A DNA stretch of 64,000 nucleotides from Carnegiea gigantea (Eukaryota; Streptophyta; Magnoliopsida; Caryophyllales; Cactaceae), in contig JAKOGI010000108.1 in NCBI GenBank assembly GCA_029747015.1, positions 21,158 to 85,157 of the forward strand, written 5' to 3'. Each line of letters opens with the position of its first letter. Position 1 is the first letter of the stretch. Below are positions 56,215 to 64,000 of this stretch, one piece after another. The notes below the pieces were generated by a model, which was not told the origin of the DNA, did no database searches, and saw only the letters and a program-made list of their open reading frames with translations. The position numbers and the translations under genes are program-made.

Positions 56215-56954
56215 CTAATGATCCCTATATGGATCATAATCTAGGTCAGACTCATCCATAGGCTCCCAGCCCGAGTCAAAACTATTGTCTGAAGCACCAA
56301 TCTCTGCATTCTCATCATCATGATCAAGCTGATAATCCTTCAATTCTAGGTCCTTCTCTGAGTCTTCCATGAGGTCACCACCAGAGCTAAACTATGGTGT
56401 ATTAGGAAGATTTATAAGAATGTGGACCTCATTTGATAAATCAGATGCAGGGATCGCTCTCTAGGCCCCGAAGACTTTGGGTTGTCAGGCAACTGAGGAG
56501 TGCTCAGTCCAGGTGGTGAAGGTGGGGGAGATACAAAGTGTAATGAAAATATATACGACATAATGTCCATGTTATTCCCTCTCGACTCGGACTCCTGCCT
56601 TAATAATAGCTCAGTGATAATGTTAGTCCAAGCCTCGTGAAAATGAAATCTAGGTTCATCCCATCCCAAGGCCTGAGTCATCACACAGTTAGGATATTGG
56701 GTCCTAAACTCAACCCAGGGGCCAACTGCAGATAAGGTCCACAACAACCTACCTGTATGGACAATACTATAGAACTCAGAAATGGCGCCCGCTAGTAGGC
56801 TACCATACTGGCATATAGTAAAGAGATGTGAATGGTCACAAAAGTACCTAATATCATATTCAATGCATATGGATCCATCCAACAAGAAGGAACATAAGTG
56901 AACAAAATGAGAAAGATAAATAGGCATTCTATAGTCATAAATCTCTAATGTCAT
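56215..56954 (-). CDS. Extra ORF upstream of gag, internal copy 2, unknown function
   Basis: The ATG at 56954 lies about 100 bp after the primer site, in sense with gag. It is open for 180 codons to 56412, then continues in the next frame to a TAG at 56215-56217 (about 246 codons in all, one shift near 56420, one in-frame TAG shared with copy 1). The N-terminal two-thirds is rich in aromatic residues and Cys/His (LSHFVHLCSFLLDGSICIEY, HTGRLLWTLSAVGPWVEFRT). A PPPSPPG linker follows, then an acidic tail (MEDSEKDLELKDYQLDHDDE, DESDLDYDPYRDH). I know no gag, pol or envelope-type domain like this, and no membrane anchor is evident. Its position is that of extra ORFs known before gag in some plant gypsy lineages. 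Confidence 0.6.
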
Positions 56955-57053
56955 AAATCTCCAATGATATGTTAATAACCTCCACTAACCAACCTTATCA
57001 CCGTCCCATCTCCACTCTCCATACTCCATATCCCGTCAAAGAAAATCAACCTG

Positions 57054-57067
57054 GCTCTGATACAAAA
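57054..57067 (-). promoter_or_regulatory. Primer-binding site of internal copy 2
   Basis: TTTTGTATCAGAGC on the minus strand, two bases inside LTR A3. Initiator-Met type. Confidence 0.8.
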
Positions 57068-57069
57068 GC

Positions 57070-60044
57070 TGTAATGCCCCCTAATTAAGCATGTTTCACT
57101 GTTTGCAATCACAATTATGATTCTCTCAATTATAACTGATAAACCAAATAATCGGGGCGTTACCGCCGTCCAAAGGACAAGGCTTGCAACATGTGTATTA
57201 GAGATAACATAGTTAGGCATAGCTTCAACCACACACTTTCATACATGAGCAAACCATATACGGTCAACTGTTAATCGACATAAGGTTTATATACTAAAGT
57301 AAAACAATTCACCATATAATCTACACCTCCATCCATTGAAGATTTCAAAACATAGCTTCAAAATATGCATATACTATGTCACTGTTGGTCCATCCAGATT
57401 CCCTTGCTCAACTTATTTTCTTCAACTAGTTTGCTGGATTAAGGGCGATTTATTGAGTATTTGCCTAAATCAAAACATGAACAACATTTTGAACTGTGAG
57501 CTAAAACTTAGTACATGTATTCCTGTATTGTTAAAAGATCTTTGCATAAATTGATTAGGTGTCCGCTTTGCAATTCATTTTAAGCTAAAATAGTGAATGA
57601 GATGAATGTAAACTGCAATTGCTAGTTATTATCTGATAGTGAACCCCCTTGATATTGTTACGATTTATGGATAGGTATACACCTACCAAGTTGATCGAGG
57701 GACCTGGTCTGATGCCGTGCGGGTAACTGAAGGATAATGCTTGTAACTGATAAGTGATGGGATCACTAATTCTATAACAGATCACTATGTAAACTGATTC
57801 ATTGATATACTTATAAAAAGATGATAACTTTGATAAATGCGTGCTGATTTCTAAAGATACATGCAATGAACGTACCTGAAGTCTTTAAAATGTAATCTCA
57901 CTTGATAATACTTATGCACAATGGGAAATGATTGACTAGGCCCCGTTCCTCCTTAAAAAATGTAGTTATAGGTAAATGCAGTTAGTAAACAACTTTCACT
58001 CCCATAATTTGTAACTTTATAGAAATTGATTAATAAAAAGGACATCCACAATTCAAACAATTTAATATAAATAAGTTATACTAAAATGATTTTGAAAAAT
58101 AAATAAGCTAGGGTCATTGAACTCGAAGTAAAACAAATTGAAGCAAAATAGACCAAAATAAAATAATTGGGTGATAACGAAAGGGCTTTAATGGATATAA
58201 ATGGAATATGGGTTTTTGATGTTTCTGAAATGAATAATAAAAGGTTTAGTGCCAAGAAGGATGTTGTGAAGTTCATGAAAGCTCATATAACCTTAGTTTG
58301 GCCCGATAGACACCGATCTTGAGTAATTACTCTCCCCACTTCTGAAATTTCATTCTCATGCCCATATAACTCGATTTTCCAACCCATGCGAGCTTGTATA
58401 CATAATCAAAGTTGTTGAAATCACTAAGCTTATTAATTTCTTTGCAATATCCATGATTATATATAAACTCCTGATAATATTTTCAAATGTCATGATTTCT
58501 TTCTTCCCTCATCTTACCATTTGAAGGTCTACTTTAGAAAATCCATATCTTTCACCCCTGACCTCTAATTGAGCTATAAAATCCCATGAAAAGATTTAAA
58601 AGTCCCTCGAAACTTTTATTCATAGTGAAAAACACTGTTCTCATAATATGGTTCCTAAAATTGGGCTAGAACACAACTGTGCATAGCTTCTGTCTATCCT
58701 GTGTAGTCCTAGAAAAATGGCCATAAATTTTTTCACAGAACTTGGATTGGAGTGATTCAAAACTCATTTATAGGATAACGCACTGATCAACGTATCCACC
58801 AAAAATCATAATTTTTTAATGGGAAGAATGTTACCAATTTATTCACAAAGTGTCCCCTGTTTTCAACCTGTTCACAGCCACACTGTGTTTGTTTTCCTCC
58901 TTTTCTTCACATAATTCCCCTCTAAAATCACTCCTTAAAACCATTTAACAAAGCCTTATTCCTTATCATGTTGTGACAAAGCCATATTACTCAAATTTGC
59001 TCCATAATCATCTTCATTAACTTTTCAATTCTTCTCTTTTTCAAAAACACTCAAAACACATCCATAATCGTACTTATTTGCACATATGACCTAAATAACC
59101 TATTTTAATCCATTTGAGAAATTTTCCATAATTCAATAATTTATAGTAACTCACCTCAAGTCATTTTTCAAGTCAAACAACATATCCAAGATTCATTTTA
59201 CATCAAAGTATATACAAATAATATGCATGCCAAGAATAACTCAAACCATGCATAATCACCAAAATCCTAACTTATGATCAACTTATTTTTTCATTTAAAC
59301 TCATCCAAAATCTCAACTAACATTTAATTCTATCAAAATAATATGATCCATGATCAAATCCAACATAAACCAAAGCTAAACAAGATTAAGTTAGGGTGTA
59401 TACCTTACTTGGTGAACAAAGGGAGAGGTGGAGATGGTGCTTAATGTGGGACGGTGTTTGGGTGGTGGCTGGTGGTTAGAGGGTGGCTGGCTAGTGGTGA
59501 TAAGGTGGCTGGAAGGTGGAAAATCAGCCAAGGAAGGGGACGCCATGAATGAAGAGGAAGAAGAAGAAGAGAAGGTTGCTTTGCTTTTGGTCATTACTAG
59601 CTTGACTTTTTTTTTGATAAGCTTGGTTGATTTTATCCACTCAAAAAATGGCTTTTTACAAATGATAATTAGGCCTAATGATGGTAATCAAGTTAATTTA
59701 ATTACACCACAATTTTCGGGCCACAATTTGAACCCAAAGTGAATCGGGCTGCAAACATGACCCAAATGGATTGGGCCAAATTTAATGAATTTAGGCCCAA
59801 ATTTTTGCATGGTTAAAAATTAGAATTTTGTGACATTATGAAAAATAATTTATCACCTATTCATACTTAACGGAGCCTAATATCGATTCACCTGAAATTG
59901 TTATAGTAAATGAAACTCGAATTACAAAGGGGCACCTAAAATGAATTCTCCCCATCGGAATGATTAAATGAGATAAATAAATGTGAAAATTAATAACATG
60001 AATTAATTAAATAAATAAATATAATTTAAGGTCGGGTTATTATA
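57070..60044 (-). repeat. Gypsy-C LTR A3 (5' outermost)
   Basis: Starts TGTAATGCCCCCTAATTAAG, the only one of the three with an intact TG, and ends GGGTTATTATA (CA changed to TA). TSD TCTCC follows. Confidence 0.92.
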
Positions 60045-60049
60045 TCTCC
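60045..60049. repeat. Gypsy-C TSD (TCTCC), right copy
   Basis: Identical to 41456-41460. Copia-C protein sequence continues at once. Confidence 0.93.
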
Positions 60050-61681
60050 AATTGACTGCTCAGCCTTTGACCTTGTAGAAATGGCTTTATCTTCTATACT
60101 TGTGTCCAGATAGTAAAGTCCCTTTCCTTCCTCACCAAGGAGCACTACTCTCTGTAATGTGCGGTCCTGGAGTATGCAATAGTCATGTGAGAAAAGTACA
60201 TGGGAACCTATTTGCTTTGTCCAGTTACTGATTGGCAATAAGTTGAATTGAAAATTAGGAACATGCAGAACATCTTTTAAAATTAAGTTTGGCTCAAGCT
60301 GAATAAAACCAATATGTTTGACTGGTGCAAGATGTCCATTTGGCATGGTCATACTACAATGTTGATGCACAGGTCTTTTAGCAAGAAATAGTGATAAATC
60401 TAGAGTAATATGATCACTAGCGCCACTGGCTATTATCGAAGAATCCTTTCTTACTGCAGAGAAAAGGCAAATTTTATTACCTGCCATGAAGCCAGAGCAT
60501 GTGGTTTCAGAATACTCAGTGGCCTGCTTATGTAAGAGCATCAAATGAGTGTATTGTTCTGCTGTAAGGCCTGGAATAGGAGCAGTAGTGGTGCAGGAAC
60601 TAGAGTGACTGGATGTTAGTGCAGTACGCTATGCCACAATAGCCTCTGTGTTGCTACTAGGGAGATCTACTTGAACAACTGCTATAAGCCTCCCTCCCCT
60701 AGTGTAAAGTCTATGTCCAGGAGGGTAGCCGTGTATTTTATAACACGTCTAAGCAGTATGATCATGCATCTTACAATGATCACAGAAGAGCTGCCTCCTA
60801 TCAATATGTCTTGTATCTTAGACATTTCTGGATGGAGGAGCTATAGAACTGTATTGATCATTCTTAGGTTTGTAATTTGAGTGATAATTATTCCTTTGTT
60901 GTCCTGCTAAGGCAGCATGTTCAGATGTTGGTAGGCTCTCAAATTTTGTTCCAGACTGTGACTGTGTGCTGAATGCAGCAGATTGGCTCATAATTTGTGA
61001 GACTGAATCGAATACTCTTTGCTTCTCCTCTTATTGTATCACATTGTAAGCATGGCTAAGAGATAGCAGAGGCCTCATCATAATCGAGTTGCCTCTGACA
61101 GTTTTATAAGCATCATTTAAACCAACAAGAAATTGCATAAATTGTTGGTTCTCAAGCATCTTATACACAGCTTTTCGGCTAGCACACTCTAAACCGCAGG
61201 AACAGTGAGGAATGGTAGTAATGGCATTACATTCATCCCATAATTTCTTAATTTCAGTGAAATAGTCAGCTACAAAGAGGTTATTTTGACATATTAAGCA
61301 TAAATCTCTTTGTAGGTCAAAAATTCGAGTGCCATTAGCTTGACCATACCTTTGCTCGAGTTCTTTCCATGCATCATGCGAAGCAGAAGAGAATATGATA
61401 CTGTTAGAGATGTTCATAATTATAGCATGCATAATCCAAGCAAGAACCATATTATCACACCTATCTTACTGTGCTTACGCAGCAGGTGCTATAGAATCGG
61501 GTCTGGCATATGATCCTTGAACAAATCTAAGCTTATTTTTTCCAATCAAGGCGGCCATTACTCACTTTCAATGACTATAGTTTCTCCCATACAAGAGATC
61601 GCTAACAAGAACATTGTTAGGATTATCAGAGGGATGTAAAAATAGAACATAAGAATGATTAATTAGGAACTCCTCTGCCAT
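60050..61681 (-). pseudogene. Copia-C gag, zinc knuckle and protease
   Basis: The ATG at 61681 starts MAEEFLINHSYVLFLHPSDN. Gag core 61031-61450: IMNISNSIIFSSASHDAWKE, LEQRYGQANGTRIFDLQRDL, EIKKLWDECNAI. Zinc knuckle CDHCKMHDHTA-stop-TC near 60780 has the CX2CX4HX4C spacing with an in-frame stop. Protease (60026-60544) reads SIIASGASDHITLDLSLF: the catalytic Asp of the DSG motif is Ala. Pre-integrase sequence LQRVVLLGEEGKGLYYL runs up to the Gypsy-C TSD, and the frame continues at 41460. Confidence 0.87.
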
Positions 61682-61918
61682 TTGCAAGAAGACAACTCAA
61701 TATGAGATATAAAAAAAAAAACACAAATCTGGAAATCTGAATGTGTACAATATGATCTGAAGAACTAAATCTTGTTCCAATCAATGGAAAAAAAAAAAAC
61801 TCTATGGATGAATTGAATTAATCAAATGGATTGAGGAAGAAAGAATACATGAGATAAAATGAATCTGTCTCGATCAATCGATGAAATTAAATTAAAAATC
61901 CAGGCTCAAATCTGCAGA

Positions 61919-61930
61919 GCTTTGATACCA
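61919..61930 (-). promoter_or_regulatory. Primer-binding site of Copia-C
   Basis: TGGTATCAAAGC on the minus strand directly at the LTR edge; initiator-Met site with one transition. Confidence 0.88.
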
Positions 61931-62213
61931 TGATACAATTTGATGATCAAGCTGATTTGAGAGAGGGGGAGAGAGAGAGAGAGAGAAGAATGGGGAGAAA
62001 ATTGTGTCTGCATTCTCATTATTGGAAAAATGATGCTTAGTGCCTTTGATACAAGCTGATGTTAACTATATATTGACTAACCATAAAGGAGTAGCAATGA
62101 AGACAGTTATAACAACCTGTAGAGACTGAAAACAGAATTATGTTAAGCTGTTACAACCATGGTGCTGAGCTGGATTGGAAGGTAGAGGTGACTCAGCTAG
62201 GTGGGAGTCAACA
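61931..62213 (-). repeat. 5' LTR of Copia-C
   Basis: TGATACAATTTGATG...GGGAGTCAACA, matching 39996-40293. The GA run (61970-61985) is shorter than in the partner. Confidence 0.92.
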
Positions 62214-62517
62214 ATAACACCAGCTGCTAGGATGAACAAAAAGTGGCTGAGCATTCGCAAAGACGGATTATTCTCGATCAAGATCTTATATTGTTTAGGA
62301 CTTTCGCTTGATCTCAGCTTAGTCTATGAAGGGTGGCCTCGTCTTCGACGTGCAAACCTTCCCCCAAAGGTAAAGCTGATCTTACCAACGAGGGAATTGC
62401 TCACATACCGTTATATTGCAAATTATGACTCGTGTCCTAAGTGTAAGAAGGTGGCAGAAGATCTCTCTTACATCTTCTTTGAATATGAAAAAGTGAGTGT
62501 TGACCCTATTGGGAAAT
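62214..62517 (+). pseudogene. LINE block 6: zf-RVT region
   Basis: Resumes the large LINE after Copia-C. KDGLFSIKILYCLGLSLDLS, WPRLRRANLPPKVKLI and IANYDSCPKCKKVAEDLSYI lead to FFEYEKV. This is the zf-RVT segment, in which the conserved His and last Cys (expected ED..H....C) are both Tyr. The frame stays open beyond, into the next LTR, but those residues are not LINE. It ends at the SIRE-like LTR. Confidence 0.82.
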
Positions 62518-63928
62518 TGTTGACCTCATACTTGTATAAGGTTTTGATGATAACAAACACAAATGTAATGCTCTATATGGTTGTGCTTGAGTTATGTGTT
62601 GTTGACAGGATCCGGAAAACATTTTTAAAATATCTTGCTTGATTAATAAGTGTTTGAGAACAGTGTCTTAGAACAGTTGCTGGAAAGTACATGTGTTTCA
62701 GAACATCATTTCAGATCAGTTTTAGGAACAGTTCTTCAGAGCAGCTGACTGACAAGGACCCAAGAAGCATCAAAGAACAGGGAGTACTTCAGAATAGCTC
62801 AAGAAATAGTTCTGAGAAGCGTCAAAGCATTTGGAGAGAGAAGTCAAATCATATACAAGCTGTCCAGCTGATTAACAAGAGTCATTGGTTTGACATTTAT
62901 TTTATTAGATTCTTGTTAATATGCCAATTAGAAGGTCTTGATTTTTACTTTGAATGATTTTTGAGATATCTCAGAACACTGTCTCAGATTAGTTCTGAGA
63001 ACAGGGTTCAGAGTGTCTTTAAGCGAAAACTGAATTTCACGGTTTTTCCTTGATTTTTGGGCTGAAATTTTTAAAATATTTGAGATATATTTTCTGCAGT
63101 CGTTGAGTCTAAAAGAGTTATTTTTTGGCTTTGAAAATATTGTGGAGAGTTTTTAGCCTAATTTTTAGGGTGAATTTTTCACCAAGTAGAACAACTCCTA
63201 TTTTTAGAATGTAGCTAATAGGTGGAGAAAATAGTGGGCTTGGCTGTTGGAAATTTGTGGTACTCATTTATCCTTGCGGCTCAAGCTATTAGTGGATGAG
63301 TTACCAAGTCTTGCGGCACAAGCACATAAAAATTTTGTTTTATCCCACTTACACTCTCTTATTTAAGAAACTCTTCTACCTCAGCATTGCTCACGGTTTT
63401 TCAAGGGATTAAAACGTGCTTTGTGAGTCATATTTTCAGAAAGAAAAACCTTCAAAGTGTATGCAAAAGTCGAGTCTTCTTCATTGGCATACTAAGCGCT
63501 CAATTGTACCTTACACCCGCTTATTTAGAAGCACTTAAAGTGAGGTGTTCATTTCATTTTCTCTTTTCATCAGTGAGAATTGAGTGTGTCCAAGTCTAGG
63601 GAGACTTTGGACTTGGTGTAACTTGTCTTGGGGTAGACGGTTACGTGAGTGTTACAATTGTAACGGTGTAGGTTACTTCTGTAACGTATTTGGCCTGTGT
63701 AGTGGAATTGTATGAAAATCCTACCGGGGTAGGTCCTAGTTTTTCACCTCAGTTGGGCCAGAGGTGTTTTCCACGTAAAAACACCGTGTGCATGCTGTTT
63801 ACTTTCTGCTTTCTGGTTCACTGCAAACACTCTGTCTGAACTGTTCTTGAAGGTGTTTTCAAAAACTTGGAAAAATCGGCTAACACAATTCGCCCCCCTC
63901 TTGTGTTCGTGTACTCTCAAAACTATCA
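62518..63928 (+). repeat. 5' LTR of the SIRE-like element
   Basis: TGTTGACCTCATACTTG...CTCAAAACTATCA, 1.41 kb. An alternative start is 62498, where TGTTGACC also occurs. Recurrent GAACAG/CAGAAC/CAGTTCT words between 62650 and 63010. A TATTTAAG at 63359 is a possible TATA box. Confidence 0.72.
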
Positions 63929-63945
63929 AGTGGTACCAGAGCCAG
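63929..63945 (+). promoter_or_regulatory. Primer-binding site, Met-type
   Basis: AGTGGTACCAGAGCCAG: the TGGTATCAGAGCC site with one base changed, right after the LTR CA end. Confidence 0.85.
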
Positions 63946-64000
63946 GTTCTCATTTAAAGGCTAACACCTTGAGAGATCCTAAAAGATAAGTACACCACAA

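Larger units (their letters stand above)
41461..60044 (-). mobile_element. Gypsy-C, tandem three-LTR chromovirus-type element
   Basis: Three LTRs (41461-44385, 49309-52157, 57070-60044) alternate with two internal regions (44386-49308 and 52158-57069, each about 4.9 kb), all in minus orientation. A single TSD pair, TCTCC, flanks only the outermost LTR ends. Both internal regions carry an extra ORF, gag, protease, RT, RNase H and an integrase C-terminus, and both lack the integrase core. Long LTRs and a chromodomain-like tail point to a Tekay/Del-type chromovirus. One insertion followed by unequal LTR recombination, or insertion of a tandem cDNA, could explain it. Confidence 0.9.
39996..62213 (-). 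mobile_element. Copia-C, internally deleted, host of Gypsy-C
   Basis: Short LTRs at 39996-40293 and 61931-62213, a primer site at 61919-61930, gag and protease on the right and integrase start plus RNase H on the left. It is split by Gypsy-C (41461-60049 including one TSD). Flanks are LINE on both sides with an imperfect TSD (ATAAA at 39991-39995, ATAAC at 62214-62218). The span is 22.2 kb, but only about 3.6 kb is Copia-C itself. RT is missing through a deletion near 40925. Confidence 0.9.
19607..62517 (+). mobile_element. Large plus-strand LINE split by nested insertions
   Basis: Six blocks of one L1-type LINE occur in the correct protein order on the plus strand: ORF1 end and endonuclease start (19607-20119), endonuclease (22815-23400), endonuclease-RT linker (23961-24110), linker and RT start (30017-30388), RT through the post-RT domain (38589-39995) and zf-RVT (62214-62517). 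The sequence between them is fully explained by other transposons. Where junctions are clean, as at 30388/38594, the LINE frame resumes without loss. About 3 kb of LINE is thus spread over 43 kb. The RNase H end is not seen; the last block runs into a SIRE-like LTR. Confidence 0.88.
62518..64000 (+). mobile_element. SIRE/Maximus-like copia element, 5' end only
   Basis: A long LTR (62518-63928), a Met-type primer site and about 55 internal bases before the window ends. The long LTR with many AGAACAG/CAGTTCT words, the late CGCCCCCCTCTTGTGTTCG block and the primer site match what is typical of the SIRE/Maximus copia lineage. It seems to interrupt the LINE after zf-RVT. Coding region and 3' LTR lie outside the window. 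Confidence 0.75.

Noticed and set aside
59428..59742. 104-codon plus-strand frame with Gly/Trp- and Glu-rich parts
   Set aside because: Lies in LTR A3, antisense to the element. The corresponding stretches in A1 and A2 are not open.
62175..62642. 155-codon plus-strand frame as one gene
   Set aside because: It crosses three unrelated sequences: Copia-C LTR, LINE zf-RVT and a SIRE-like LTR. Only the middle part is coding-derived.

Overview
This 64 kb window is nuclear DNA of a flowering plant. Nearly all of it is retrotransposon sequence: Ty1/copia, Ty3/gypsy and LINE (L1-type) elements, most with initiator-Met-tRNA primer sites. There is no operon structure and no intact ordinary host gene. 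Candidate non-transposon coding traces are a duplicated exon-like module, a captured pentatricopeptide-repeat (PPR) gene fragment and one 56-codon signal-peptide-like ORF. The species cannot be named from the sequence.

Layout. (1) 50-10075: two tandem copies of a roughly 0.85 kb exon-like module; copy A is split by an 8.36 kb gag-only LTR element (449-8805, minus strand, TSD CCTCT). That element carries two minisatellites and the 3' end of a PPR gene with intron-like junctions. (2) 10076-19600: sparse sequence with a tRNA-Val-like relic, a complete minus-strand LINE insertion (11960-16314, 11-bp TSD), microsatellites, the small ORF at 16648-16818 and a Tat-like LTR remnant. (3) 19607-62517: one old plus-strand LINE whose pieces (ORF1 end, endonuclease, RT, zf-RVT) read in order across at least five insertions: truncated Copia-A (20120-22800), an AT-rich DNA-element-like block (about 23410-23960), Copia-B (24111-30016), a composite Gypsy-B with three LTRs (30389-38588) and Copia-C (39996-62213). 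Copia-C is itself split by Gypsy-C (41461-60044), a tandem LTR-internal-LTR-internal-LTR structure with 2.8-3.0 kb LTRs and one shared TSD (TCTCC). (4) 62518-64000: the LTR and first internal bases of a SIRE/Maximus-like copia element, cut by the window end and probably also inserted in the LINE.

The insertion order is readable: the LINE is oldest, then the elements inside it, then Gypsy-C inside Copia-C. All coding regions are decayed, and many stops and catalytic losses are C-to-T or G-to-A changes, as expected for long-methylated repeats. The most unusual items are the three-LTR Gypsy-C with an extra sense ORF upstream of gag present in both internal copies, the PPR capture with intron-like junctions in a gag-only element, and the three-LTR Gypsy-B that joins two LTR types. 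Identity values were judged by eye only; no alignment was run.
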